Assembly (NCBI RefSeq): GCF_000208745.1
Contig: NC_030852.1
Coordinates: 19,569,189 to 19,633,188, forward strand
Direction of reading: 5' to 3'
Source: Theobroma cacao
Lineage: Eukaryota; Streptophyta; Magnoliopsida; Malvales; Malvaceae
DNA length: 64,000 nucleotides
Shown in pieces: positions 12,260-24,300 of the stretch. Position numbers and translations under genes: made by a program. The first letter of the stretch is position 1. Each line of letters begins with the position of its first letter. The notes beneath the pieces were generated by a model. The model was not told where the DNA came from, did not search any database, and saw only the letters and a program-made list of their open reading frames with translations.

Positions 12260-12380
12260 ACATTCAGTAGCTGTACATTCATCCGAGTCCCTCCGCTGGA
12301 AGTCGAGTATTATTTTGNCTCAGCATTCAGTAGCTGTCCATTCATCCGAGTCCCTCCGCTGGAAGTCGAGTATTATTTTG
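12260..12380 (+). repeat. Tandem copy of ~57 bp flanking an unknown base
   Basis: The stretch starting CATTCAGTAGCTG and ending GTATTATTTTG occurs at about 12260-12317 and again at 12324-12380 with a single difference. The two copies sit either side of an N at 12318. This looks like an overlap left at an assembly join rather than a biological repeat. Confidence 0.7.
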
Positions 12381-12639
12381 TTGTGTATAGACGAACCTAA
12401 TGCAAATTGTTAAGATACATGTTGTAGACAATGGATATACACTTGTTTGGTATGCCAAAATGAGATGGCAATGTGTGGTATTATTTTAATTCTAAGTTAT
12501 AATATATGACTTAGCAGTTTATGAAGGAATGATAGACATGTCAGAATAATAGGCTTGCTTGGCTTAGTGGATTACGTCCATTGCGCCCATCTGCCGGTCA
12601 TGGCCCAAAATTTGGGTCGTGACAGTATTATTGTTACTA

Positions 12640-13935
12640 ACCTTAGTTTCTCCCTTACAACATTTATTGTCATTTGTGTTGCTCCCCCTGATGCAACACG
12701 ATACTACCTAACCTTAGTGCACTCTTGAGCTACCATGGCCATAGATGGTAGCAATCCTTGCCATTGCAATAACTCTTCTCTTGGGCTATTTAGGTAACTT
12801 GATCGGTCTCCTTTTCCTTGTACAACACTAAGCTTCCTTATTACAACTTCTTCCTAAGTCATTTGACACGTTGGTCGCCATTCTTGTTGCTTAGACCTTC
12901 CTCCCCCAAAAAGATAGCCATGAGCTTATTACACTTAGGCAATCTCTTGTCTAATGTAGTCCCTTGTACAAGAAACATCTAAAAAGCTTTTTCTCCCTTC
13001 AACTACCTTGGCCTCATGATGTGTTGGCTTCTCGTCGACGTTGTCCCTCGAACAATTGTCCCTATGTCCCTTATCGTAGTCTTTCTCCTTAGGTCAAGAT
13101 GAGTGGAACTTGACTAGAATCTCGACCATCATTATGGCTCGCGTGAAGTCTTGTATGCTTCTATGCTGAAGCTCTTCCTTCTCCCATGGCTTTAAACCAT
13201 CCATAAATGCAAACATGGCTTTTTGCTTGCTCTAGTCCTCAACTGATACTATCAAATCAAAAAACTATTTCACATGCTCTCACAGTTGCCCCTTTAAACC
13301 AACCTCTATAGCTTCCTTCTTGCCTTATTCTTGATATATTTGGGGTAGGATTACTGTTGAAACTCCTTCTAGAATGCTTTAAAAGTGCCAATGATCATTC
13401 CCTCAAGCTTGTAGTCACATCGGTGCTTTCACCATAGCCAAGTTGTGTCCAAGAGGAACATTGTGATAACGTTGATGCACATGACAACCTCTATGATCCC
13501 CATAGCTTGAAAATATTGTCCCAAACTTCACAAAAAATTATTGACCTCTTTTTGGACGCAAAACTCCTTAAGCTTAGGTACTTTCAATTAGGACCCCATT
13601 TGGATAGTAGGCACACCATCCCCTCTAGTTGCCTTGAGTCCAACATCCTGTTAGTTTAACATGTTCACCAACCCATTAAAGGTCAATTCCATCTCCTTAA
13701 AAAACTTATCATTTTAGGACCTCAACTCTTCAATCTTGGCTTTGACATCCTCAAATCGATCCCTCATTTTGCCCATAACCACCTCCACCTTGGACACTCA
13801 ACCATCTAAAGTGGACAACATGTCTGTCAAGCTTGACATGTCCCACTTTGCTACACCTCGAGTCTCCCTTATCTCTTGGATAGGTGTGAACTAGTCAACT
13901 ACTAAAGTCATTTCTCTCTTTCATCAATCAACTTG
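12640..13935 (-). pseudogene. Decayed Ty3/gypsy gag (Retrotrans_gag plus zinc knuckle)
   Basis: Minus-strand translation across frameshifts shows the plant gypsy gag core: a TMFLLDTTWLWWK-like start, then GTFKAF.KEF..Q, YPKYIKNKARRKL and a HLWMV.(L)KPW-like segment, between about 13130 and 13500. Further downstream a CFLCKG.H..RDC motif at about 12930-12985 matches the CX2CX4HX4C zinc knuckle. The order (primer-binding site, gag, knuckle) is correct for an element on the minus strand starting at 14536. Many stops and shifts show it is dead. Protease and polymerase are not recognisable further left. Confidence 0.6.
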
Positions 13936-13947
13936 GCTCTGATACTA
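13936..13947 (-). other. Retroelement primer-binding site for initiator tRNA-Met
   Basis: The minus strand reads TAGTATCAGAGCCAAG, one change from the TGGTATCAGAGC complement of the initiator tRNA-Met 3' end. It lies directly after the LTR and before gag, as required for priming reverse transcription. Confidence 0.65.
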
Positions 13948-14536
13948 TCATAGCTTAAGTAACTTAACCACATACCATGTGACCGTAAGCCTTTCTTGTC
14001 GAAATAAGCCTAAGCCTAACCAAAACTAGTTAAGAATTTGGGGTTCTTGAAGTAACATAAAAGCAGTAGAGAAATAAAAAAGAAAGAGAGGAAAACTTGA
14101 GAGAAATGAGATTTTATTCCCAAATTTTGGTGTATTTTACAAATGAAGAGTGTGAAGGGTATTTATAGGCATGTTGCCCCTTTATCAAACTTATCTAGAA
14201 CTCACATTCAAATAAATGCCTAAGACATTCGGATTTGAATGTAATGGCTATTTACATTTAAATTTAAAATACAACCAACTAAAGAGTTTAAGATTAGCAA
14301 GACTCTTTCAAAAGGGTGTGTGGACTGTTCTTCCTATTGATATGGAGAAAGGACTAGGCTTCCTATCTATCAAGCCAAACAGTTGGCTAGCTTTAGTTGT
14401 TGGTCTATCTACCGAACCAAACTGCTTGAGTTATTGGTCTATCTACCAAGCCACATTGCACATTAAGCCCCCTTGGGTCGTGCTTTAGACCAATGTAATA
14501 GGACCCTCTTCTTGCTTTAAACATTCGACCCATGAC
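13948..14536 (-). mobile_element. 5' LTR of the decayed gypsy element
   Basis: The segment next to the primer-binding site has a TATAAATACC box on the minus strand (14158-14167), followed by the pyrimidine-rich leader typical of an LTR. A TG start is proposed at 14536 (TGTCATGGGTCGAATG). The 3' terminus near 13948 reads CTATGA rather than ending in CA, so the end is decayed or misplaced by a few bases. I could not find a second copy to confirm the borders. Confidence 0.45.
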
Positions 14537-16672
14537 ATTGATTTTCCACATAAAAACACCAAAAAAATAAAAACCTTACCGATCCATCATCACAACTAAA
14601 AATCTACTTTGATACAAAGATCTAAAATACCAATTCTTCATCTCATCTCATTTACTATTTGTAAGAAATATCTCACTTGTGGTGGGGGTGCACGTGTCTT
14701 TTTGTATGTGCCATGCTTGAGAGAAATTCTTTCCTTTCTCCAAAAAGACAAAACTAACTAATGTTATGTTGTGAGGAAATTTTCACGTAAAAAGGAAATT
14801 GGATGATGCGATATTGATATCCCTCAATCTACATATATTAAAAGTTGTCCCTAAATAGGCTAATTGGTAATTTTTCTAGTTTTTAAGTTGATTTGGTTTT
14901 GGATTAATTTCTTGGAATGCGATTGATTAGTATTGCTTTATTTTATTATACAATCTTGGTTTTTACAAGTTTAAGATAACTTCCAATTATAATTGTTTCA
15001 AAGGTATGTTATATATTGCTCTTATTTTATTTCTTAATTTCATGATTTTCTATTTATTCAAGCTTGCATTATTTTGGTTCTTTATTATTTTTGTTCATAT
15101 TATGTTTTTGCTTCCATACAGAAATTAGAAGTCTTTCATTTAAGTTTATAAATTCTTTCTTTGTTTTTTATCTTATATGATTAGGTGTATGGTTATACGT
15201 TTCTATTGTAGATAAAAATCTACTTGCACTTTTACTCAAATTGTATCAATTATTGACTTCTTTTACTTATTACTCATCTTATCTCATAATAAGCTTATTT
15301 TTAATTATCTTTTGAGTAAGAATATGTCCTTTACTAGAAATATATTCCTTAATTGATATGTTTGTCATTATTATTTTGCAATATGTTTATCTTTCAACTC
15401 ATTTGATTTTTTTTTTTGTAATTACTTTCTAAATATTCAAAAATGTCATAGATAAATGTATTTTTACAAAATATAATATTAGTCAACCATTCACTTTATA
15501 ATTGTATATTATTGAAATCATATTGATAGAATATTATCAACTTGCAGATTTAGTGAGTTTTGAGATTTGTTTACATTTTCTCTTTTTTATTTTTTATTAT
15601 TCTTTTTATTGATGTTTAATTTCTTTACTAATTAAATATACAATTTTATCCTTTTTTTGAAAAAATTTTCATATAAGTAAATATGAACTACCTTTGGTTC
15701 TTTTTATACATGAATTTTTCTATTTTTAAATTGATGTGGTTTTTGGATTAGTTTTCAAGGATGTAATTGATTAGTGTTGTTTTAATTTTACAAGGCTTTT
15801 TTGGGTTTCTCTTTCTAGAATTGTTTGTCCCTTTCTTCTTAGTTTTTTCACTTTAGTTTTTCTCTTCATTCCTTTCTTCCTCATTTTCTTTGTTTTTCTT
15901 CTTCTGTTTCTTTTTATTTTCTCAACTTATTTATCTTTTGAATCAAATCTCTAAGTTTTTTTACTATATATGTTATTTTTGTTTTCACTTTAAACTTTTT
16001 TGCATGTAACTAATTTATATATATTTAATTTTTCAACGTACTCTGTTTTTAAGAGAAGAAATAACACCATTTGTGAAATTTGATCTGTATTTTCAATATT
16101 ATAATAATCTCCAAGTTAACTCGATAGATAGCCATCAAAATATCTATTGATTTTTGGATATTTATCTTTACAAATTACAATGTATGGTTCACTATTTGTT
16201 TTTAGACAATTATCTTTATTATTAATGTAAATTAATTTTATATTTCCTTCAAACATCAAATGATTGTATCCACAACGCATAGCATGAGTTACACTCTAGT
16301 TCTATTAAAAATTGGGCCTTTTAGGAATGGATATGAATTACTTGAACTTTATCTCAATTCTCCTTTGAAAGTTATTCTTTTTAGACTGAATATGAATTAC
16401 ACAATTTCATCTATCTTTTTGTTGAACTTATAAATCTCATGTCTAATCGTTTATGTTCAATTGTTTTTCCATTTGTTATAAAAAAAGACATATTTTTTTA
16501 GAGTCCATCACTATATAATTTCATAATCCCTTCGTTATGTTGTTTTATCTCTATTTGATTTTTCTTTCATAAATTAAGCAAAAAAAGTGCTTTTATATTA
16601 AAATTTTAAAAATTTTATAATTTTTAATGTAAAAATATTTAAAAATTCTGAAAAATATGTGCGAAATATAAA
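14537..16672. other. AT-rich intergenic DNA with one diverged direct repeat
   Basis: No gene seen. A stretch of about 78 bp at 14868-14945 (AATTTTTCTAGTTTTTAAG...GATTGATTAGTATTG) recurs in diverged form at 15713-15786, 845 bp away. The two may be internal repeats of one old element, which I cannot name. The rest is T-rich with many homopolymer runs. Confidence 0.4.
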
Positions 16673-17716
16673 TAGGGATGTCAACAGGTATCCTATTATA
16701 AGGTACCTGCGAGTACCCTACCTGGTTATATCGAGTTAAGGTACTCAATAAATGGGTTCGAGTAAGGTTGGGATAGTGATTTCACTACCTGAATCGGGTT
16801 CAGGTAGGGTTCGGGTACCATCCCTTGGGTGCTCGTTACCCAAACCCAATTACTATTTATAAATATTTTATTTATTTATTTATTTCTTTGACAGAAGTAG
16901 CTTTATCTCTCAACTTAATTTGTTCTTTCAATTCTCTTCCATACCAAAGCAATAGCTAATCGACTATAAAATCAATGACAAAAAAGGAAAAGGAAATATG
17001 AAACAAAACAAGAAATTGAAAATAGAAGCACAAGAAAAACCACATACTTATAAAATTGTCAAATTCCTAACTCAAAAAACACAATGCCAGTTGATGTAGC
17101 ATAAACCAAGAAAAGAAACATGTAAATGTAAACAATAACTTGCTAAGTAATAGACAGAAAGGCACTTAATCGAAGAGTGAGAATCCCATATCTTCATCAT
17201 CACTCTCCTCCACTTTCTCTTCCTCAACTGCTGGTGCTTCTACCGCTAGGGCAACACCTCCAACAAAAGCTGCAGCTCCTCCTCCTAAGAAACCTCTGCC
17301 TTCGCCACCTCCAATAATCACCTGAAAAAACAGCAAAGTTAGGAGTGATGAGAGAGAAAGAGGAGGTAACGCCGCCAAAGGAGTCGACTGCAACGGCACA
17401 CTGAACAAGTTTCCTCTGGAGCTCATAAGCAGAAGCAGCCAAAACCTTCAAGTTCTCCTTCCAACTGCTTGGCAATCCATTCCCTGACGCTGCTCTTGCA
17501 CACAAAGGTGAAAACTCCCATTGTTTTTCTTATTTAATCAGGGTATTTAAATGGGTTAGAGTAATTATAAGGTAGTGAGAATGTATTAAGATTAAGATTA
17601 AGATAGTAATTTTTAAATTATTCGGGTAATTATTAGCATTAAGATATTTGATTTTTAATAAAATTAGTATTTGGGTACCTTAAAATTAACGAGTACCCTA
17701 CCCGTTAACATCCCTA
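16673..17716. mobile_element. hAT-type non-autonomous transposon, copy A, carrying a ribosomal protein P3 retrocopy
   Basis: Ends are inverted repeats: TAGGGATGTCAACAGGTA at the left and, reversed, TAGGGATGTTAACGGGTA at the right (16 of 18 identical). Both are flanked by the 8-bp direct repeat AATATAAA (16665-16672 and 17717-17724). An 8-bp duplication with short TAGGG-type termini fits the hAT superfamily. Subterminal GGGTACC-rich blocks match a second copy at 31836-33696. No transposase is present. Most of the middle is a processed P3 gene copy, replacing the AT-rich interior seen in the other copy. Confidence 0.85.
17166..17521 (-). pseudogene. Processed pseudogene of 60S acidic ribosomal protein P3
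   Basis: The minus strand encodes a recognisable plant P3 stalk protein from MGVFTFVCKSSV through YELQRKLVQ.AVAVDSFGGV, VIIGGG, an Ala/Glu-rich hinge and the C-terminal EESDDEDMGFSLFD shared by P-stalk proteins. The reading frame is broken twice: near 17439-17452 (after GELEG) and in the A6/T6 run at 17325-17330, where one extra base shifts it. The length of about 118 codons matches the family, and no intron interrupts it. A degenerate poly-A (AAATAAATAAATAAATAAAA on the minus strand, near 16857-16880) lies beyond the 3' UTR. Together these indicate a retrocopy. P3 normally sits on the ribosomal stalk that recruits GTPase factors; this copy cannot make it. Confidence 0.85.
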
Positions 17717-17724
17717 AATATAAA

Positions 17725-18386
17725 AATACATTATTAAGGATTTTTTTTTCAAAAAAAAAACCTACTGTGAAATAAATAAAAAAAAACGAGATGAATAGAG
17801 TACTGTAATACATTATTATCTCATTATTACAAGGTCCACAGCAGTCGTTTTGAAAATTTCCATGCAATTTTACTAACAAACAAAAGGACTTAAGACATTC
17901 ATATATATATATATATATATATAAAGAATCGATGCTAGGTCAACCAGAAGCATGTGTGCATCACACTTAACGTTTGATAAATAATAAATATGTTCAAGTA
18001 AAGGAAAAGGGATAAGAGACATAAGATAAAAGAAAACAATTAAGAAAAAAACATTACATTGATGATGAGGCAGATTGCACACATTAAAGTAAAAAAAAAA
18101 AAAAAATCAAAGAATAGCAAAAAGAAAAGAAGAAGAAGGCATACATTTATCAGAACAACTCCCAATAGGTCAATTTACACGCAACATGAGCTTGAGCAAG
18201 GCCTTATTACAGCATATTTATGGGGAAAAAAGATATTGTGAAGAAATAAGAAAATGAAAAGACAGAAGTGGATGGACCTCTGCTACACACAACAATTGGA
18301 CAAGTCCACCTACTTTTCAGCTATATCTGTATTTTGTTTTGTGGCTGGCCCTTGTATCTCTTTGATACAAGAATTATCACTCACAA
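17725..18386. other. 3' flank of the BRO1 gene
   Basis: AT-rich with A-runs at 18090-18105. It presumably includes the 3' UTR of the minus-strand gene next to its stop codon at 18387. No other gene or RNA is seen. Confidence 0.4.
17901..17923. repeat. (AT)n microsatellite
   Basis: About eleven AT units. It lies between hAT copy A and the 3' end of the BRO1 gene. Confidence 0.9.
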
Positions 18387-21300
18387 CTATCTTTTATCAG
18401 ACTTGACCTGATTAATGCCAATGTGGCTTTGTACATTCTCGTTCCATGAGGGATCCGCTGGAGGTAGTTGATATTCATCAGGTTTCAATGCTAAAGCAAA
18501 ATCTGGTAAAGTTGGAGCTGTCTCCATGATTCTGAACATCACATTACCACCAATACCCAAAGTTACTGTATCTTCATCAACGTTGCTTTTATTAACCAAA
18601 AGAATTGACTCTTAAATTTGCAATCAGAAACCATACACTTACTTTTCATGAGAGTAGAGGTCACGGTTTATCCGCACCTTGCTAGAAGTGTCTTTTGGAA
18701 TTTTCTCAGAGAGATACTTCATTGTTCCCCAAAGGGGTGGATTTCTGCACCAACCATCAAGAATCTTTAGCATGTATTTAGGAAGTCAGCGTGATCTGCT
18801 AGTGCAAGAGACAGAAAATCTACTAATTGGGAACTTCAAATTGCTAGAAATACTAGTTTGTCAATATATAGCAAACAGAGAACAAGTCCAAATAGAGCAA
18901 GCATCTAGATAAATCATGTTGGCTAGATCAATTTACCAATCTACAAGATTACCTGATCAAAAGGGCCAGTCAAGATGGTACCCAAGGTCATATACTTTAA
19001 AATCTAGCCTCCAATAAGCAGGAAAAACTAAATACTTCTCTAGTGTACCATTATTGGGATATGTACAGTAACACGTATTTGTATCTTTTCCCAATGAAAA
19101 TGAGCCAGCAAATCTTATTTTCTCATAATTAATTCTTCTCTCCAGATAAAATTTTCAACATAAACCAAGATTCTAAACACTAGGCAGCCCACTTCAGCCG
19201 AATCTCAAAAGGCTCAGGACAAAAATTCCACTCAGAAAATGCTCAGGGAAATGCTTTGAGACATGAAATTTAGATGTAATGCATTATGTGTAAATAGAAA
19301 TTAATGACACACTACCCGTGTGGTTAAATAGAAAAAGTTTTCTTATCAGATAATTTTAGTTGTAAGAACAGATTATTATTAATGAGGAGATGGGAGATGC
19401 CACTTTTTTGCATGTAAACCTAAAATAGGAAAAGTGGGAACAGTGTAAGAGTTTGTTACCACGTTGAATAAGACACCAACTCAATTTTCAACTTTTTAAA
19501 ATATAGTAGTGAGTTCGTCTGATAGCAACTCACCTACTGGCATCACATATTAAGAATAAATGTAAAATCTAGTTAGAATATTGAACATGTCAATTTATGC
19601 ATCTTTTTATTAAATTGTTTCTTATAAACTAAAAAGACAGCAATTTCCAACAAAGACATCAATTTATGCCACCAATCTTATGCAGCATAAGGATTACCAA
19701 GAGTTTGGCTCATAGCTTAATAGAGAAGGTAGGCACCTTCCTAGGTACCTAGAGAATCATTATAACGTGCACAATTCAGTTAAGGTTGATTGGCAACTTT
19801 TCTATGGGAACACGGACTGTAGTGAACTCATAGATCAGTTGGAAAAATTGAAGGACAGCTTTGAGTGGTGTCACTTGAGTGACCAAACAAGTATGCCTCA
19901 CTAAGATACAACTGCTAGGTGCAGCTCATCAAGTATTTAGCTTCAACAAGCCAATAATGTAACCAGTTAGTTATATGGATAAATTTATGAGCACATGCTA
20001 AGGTGCAGCCTAGTGAGGATCCTTTTCATACAGCTAGGAGGTTTTTCATGGACTTAAAAGGAAACTAATAAGGATGTACAACTCTATGTTCTTTAGATAC
20101 TATCAAAAGTGTGTTCATTTCTAAGAGATATATTTGGAAATTTTCCCAACACATCACTCCTTTACAGTTTGATAGTCATAGTAAATCCAAGGGCATCTAA
20201 TCTTTAGAACTTAAGAATAGGACTGCTAAGAAGGGCATCTCATCATTATAACTTAAGAATGGTAGCACTGCTAAGAATAAGGAACTTCTGTCTTCTAATA
20301 CCAAAAATCCTAGAGCCTATTTGGCCTGACTGGAGCTGCAAGAATATATATTATTGGAGTAGAGCTCTCAAAAAGTGTTATCAACTTGAATGTATTTGAA
20401 CTGATTAAAAAAAAATCAAATGTATTTGAAATAACTAAAAAAGTCAATTTTTTCTATTTAAAATTTTATTAAATTTGTCTATAAGCTTTTCATTTAGCTT
20501 TTTTAAAAGCACCAATAAAGCTTCCATTTTTATAGCTGCAAAAAGATCATACACTGTTTTTGTAAAACCCAGTTTGACCCAGCTTCTGCATTTTGGAGAA
20601 AAGAAACTGGGCCAAACAGCAGCTAGTTGTACTAATGGGTTTAGTGGTTCTTCAATGAAGTGTTTTCCGTGCAATGCTAAAGGTCACATGGCTTCACAAG
20701 GCCCAAAACGAGGTTAACTTCTGGAGCAGGACTTTGAGGAACCCTAGATGGAGATTTCAAAATAGTGGAAACCTATATACTGAGGATAATGACCTTGGAA
20801 AGGATAGTACCGACAACCACATTCATGCTGACAGGTGATTTTGATGTCAAAAATGGACTAGAGGATGATGTTCGATATGAGAATGAGAACAGTAAAGTGC
20901 ACCTACGATAGTGATTAAAGACAACAAACTTGAATTTATTGGGTGCAAAAGGGAATTCCCTATTCAGAGTTCTATTGGGGGAAATAAACTAGTACGTGTG
21001 ATTTGAAGTTAGTTGTTGGGTTTGATCATAATTTTGCTCATAAATAGAGTTCAACTGGTTGCCCATTCAGTAATCAGCCCTGAATTCCTATTTGACTTTA
21101 TTCTCCCACATGACACTTCCCTTTTTGATCCTTTGAAATTCTCTACCAAACATGCTGGGATTAAGCAGAAAAGTCTAGTGACTTTTTCTTTTTGAAAATA
21201 AAAAATAACTTATATGGATTTTAAATTTACTACAGATGTGCATCATAGGACTAAGGAATTTTTGCTACTAATGATATCTTGGTTTGCATCCCTCTTGAAT

Positions 21301-24300
21301 ATTTTATGGATGACAAATTATCACACTTTTAGCCTTTTGCTTTGTTTCCTGTTTTTCCTAGAGGCACTTTCATTGGGTTATAGGTCCCTTGCCACCTTCC
21401 TATCCCATTCCTGTTCCCACAAGGATAAAATTACCTTAGTGCCATAACCTATAAACATAAATAGATGCTTCCCAAAAAATTTTTTGAAAAAAAAAGAAGA
21501 AGAAAACTGTATAGAAAAAAAATATTATTTACCACAAAAGACCAATTAGCCATTCAAAAAGCTAAAGGGAGAATGACTGCAAGTATGTAAATCAGAAAAG
21601 GATCCAATAAATTACCTGGACAAAGGATGAGCTGCATTAAACACCTCACAGGCCTTCTTACTTTCTTTGAAATATTCATCAGCAGCTTGCAAAGCAGCTA
21701 CAGCCATACCATGGGATTTCTCTGTATTTCCCTCATCGAGGATTAATCCATGATAATAATATGCTGCAGCCTGTACGTTTTGTAAATAAATAAATATAAT
21801 TATAAACTACCATTATCCAAGAAATCAATCTCAAGATAGTCATCAATACTAGCACCATGTGTTAGTAGCAGAAGAAACCAGATAGGGTGCATCATTACAG
21901 TCTGATTATATTAGCATGTAATTTACATTCAATTATTTTAATACAAAAGTAATGTCATAACCTGCAATGCAAGAAATTTGATCTGAGAAAGGTCACATTT
22001 GAACTTCAAAGGTAGAATCCTAATAACAAAAAGATAAGACTGGAGAGTAAAGTTGGTCAGGAAATGGCCAACATGCCCAACCAGTAACAATCCCTTCTAC
22101 AGAAAAAATATCATACATACTCAACAGTAATAATCACTGCAACACCCTACAGTTAAGAGGCACCATTTCTGAAATGTGCTATGCACTACAATGCTGATAT
22201 TTATTTATATGTTTTCTCGGACTGAGTTGAAGTGTAGATATTCATACAAGTATCTGACATGACAATTGCTCGCAATTGAAGACATTGGTATACAGCTGTG
22301 AAGGTCTGAAAAAAAAATAAAGGTGCAGAAATTCTTCATTCATAATAGAGCGTTAAGATGTTTAATATTACTATATCAGTGGCCTAATTATTTATGTGAA
22401 GTTAAACGTGATATTAATGTTTTGGTTTTGGGTCTTGAAAATGAAACAAAATTAAAAAAAAGCCTACCTCCCTGCGAACCCAAAACTCTAAAGCAGAATG
22501 AGGTCCAAATGTCCTTCAGTTTTTCCTTCTCATTCATTGAAATTGGTTCAAACTATGCAGACAAATGGCAGTGTATTGATTTTTCTTTCTTAGTTCCTTT
22601 TTTTCTTTTGTGGTAAAATCGTATTAATAAATGAACCAAATTAAAACAAAACAAAATAAAAACAAATGAGTTGGTGCCATTAACAATGAAAAGATTGGAG
22701 TCAATCACGTGACTGAATTTGAACAATATTAGTGTTTCTTTGTCTGCAGCATGAAGATTTTACACTAATTGAAGTAAAATGGTGATCAAAGTGAGCAAAA
22801 AAATTCTGGTTAGAGCAGCTAGTTGGCACACTGTGTCATTATTTCCTCGTTCAATTTGGGGGGGGGGGGGGGGGGGGGGGTGTCGGACACAAATTCCAAA
22901 CAAATGTCAGTGTGAAGCCATGTTGACACAGGTACACCACCAAAAATGCTGAGTCCAAGTAATATAGAGTTATTTAATTCAAATTGCACCAATACATATG
23001 CTCCATATATCACTATATTTCAACTAATTCTCAAACTCTTCTCAAATAGCCATATCAAGCCTTTTCTTATTGCATTGCAAAAAGTTCAAGAACATTCATC
23101 ACTCCCTTAAGGTTGCTTGTCAGCAACCAAACATATCTTGCCAAAGTGCATTAATATACAAGGTGAGTGCCTTGTCTAAGTTGCAGACTAATCTCTTTCT
23201 TAACTAGAAGTAAAATATAGTTCACACTGCTAGAAATTCTAGCAAATATCCGTTTGATTGATATTTCTACATTCAGTATATATTGTTATTATTTCTTGAA
23301 AGATCTATAAACTGAAATTTTCATTCAAGAATGCACTAGGAGAATATTTACAGAACCATGCTTTTGGCCTCATAACTAAAGAGAGAAATGAAAGAAAAGA
23401 GGATATACCTTAGCTTCAATGTATTTCCACTTCACAAAATGTCGATGCTTTTCACCCCAGCCATTTGATAATTGAAGATTCATAATGTTATCTTGAGCCT
23501 GTTAAGAAATGGCAACAAATATAAATACATGTTTCAAGATCACTACCTACACTTTGTTCAACAAATAGATGACATATTGAGACAAGATGAATGATTATAA
23601 AATGCTTGGTGAAGAAAAAAGACAAACCATTTTTCGAACTTTATTATCAACTATGATAATTTTTTTGCCTTTCAAAATAAAAAAACTATGATAATTTTTT
23701 TAAAAAAAGAAAAAGGTCGGAGATGCTCATTAAGTGCCAAATATTGCAAACTAGCTGTAAGTTCTAGCTCAAGGACATTGATTGGCATCTATGCACATTT
23801 TTCATTCAAGAACTAATGAAACTAATCAGACTCAGCCACTACCACAGCAGCTGCTGTCTAATTTTGGTTCATTGACACAAACCTCATGACCAATCTCAAG
23901 ACTTTGTACGAGAGAACGGTTACTTTATTATCATGGCTTCATGAGTAATCCAATTCATCCTCATTGTCTCAACTACCTCATGTACAATTCCTTCGTGATC
24001 TTCAAATTGTCAGCATACATTCTTAAGTCTCTTTTAACTCACAATCTTCTCATTCACAACATTGGTTTCTATTTGGACATTGTTGTCTAGTGAATTTGAG
24101 AATAAAATAGAGGATAAGCAAATCCAAGGTAAGAATACAAGTATGTTGGATAAGCATATTGTCTCTTCTATGGACATCATCTTACCTAACTCATTGTATA
24201 GACATAAGAAATAAGGGTCTACAGAACTAATTTTTTCTTCAGAGCACAACAAGACTCACAATCTCCAAAGTCTTGTTCTGATTTATCTTTAAAGGTAAAA

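Larger units (their letters stand above)
9823..12624 (+). mobile_element. Solo LTR, 2802 bp, gypsy-like, with GTATT target-site duplication
   Basis: It starts TGTGAGACCTTGACC and ends TTTGGGTCGTGACA. The flanking bases GTATT at 9818-9822 and 12625-12629 are identical, giving a perfect 5-bp duplication. There is no internal coding domain, so it is a solo LTR. A TATA box lies about 390 bases in (10215-10222). It carries two repeat arrays (11074-11236 and 11461-11729) and a short duplication beside an unknown base (12260-12380). It is inserted in a decayed gypsy element. Confidence 0.87.

Noticed and set aside
17166..17426. Short 86-residue ORF as a functional ribosomal P protein gene
   Set aside because: Its start codon is an out-of-frame ATG inside the P3 coding region; only the C-terminal half is P3, the N-terminal residues are shifted. 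It is part of a frameshifted pseudogene.
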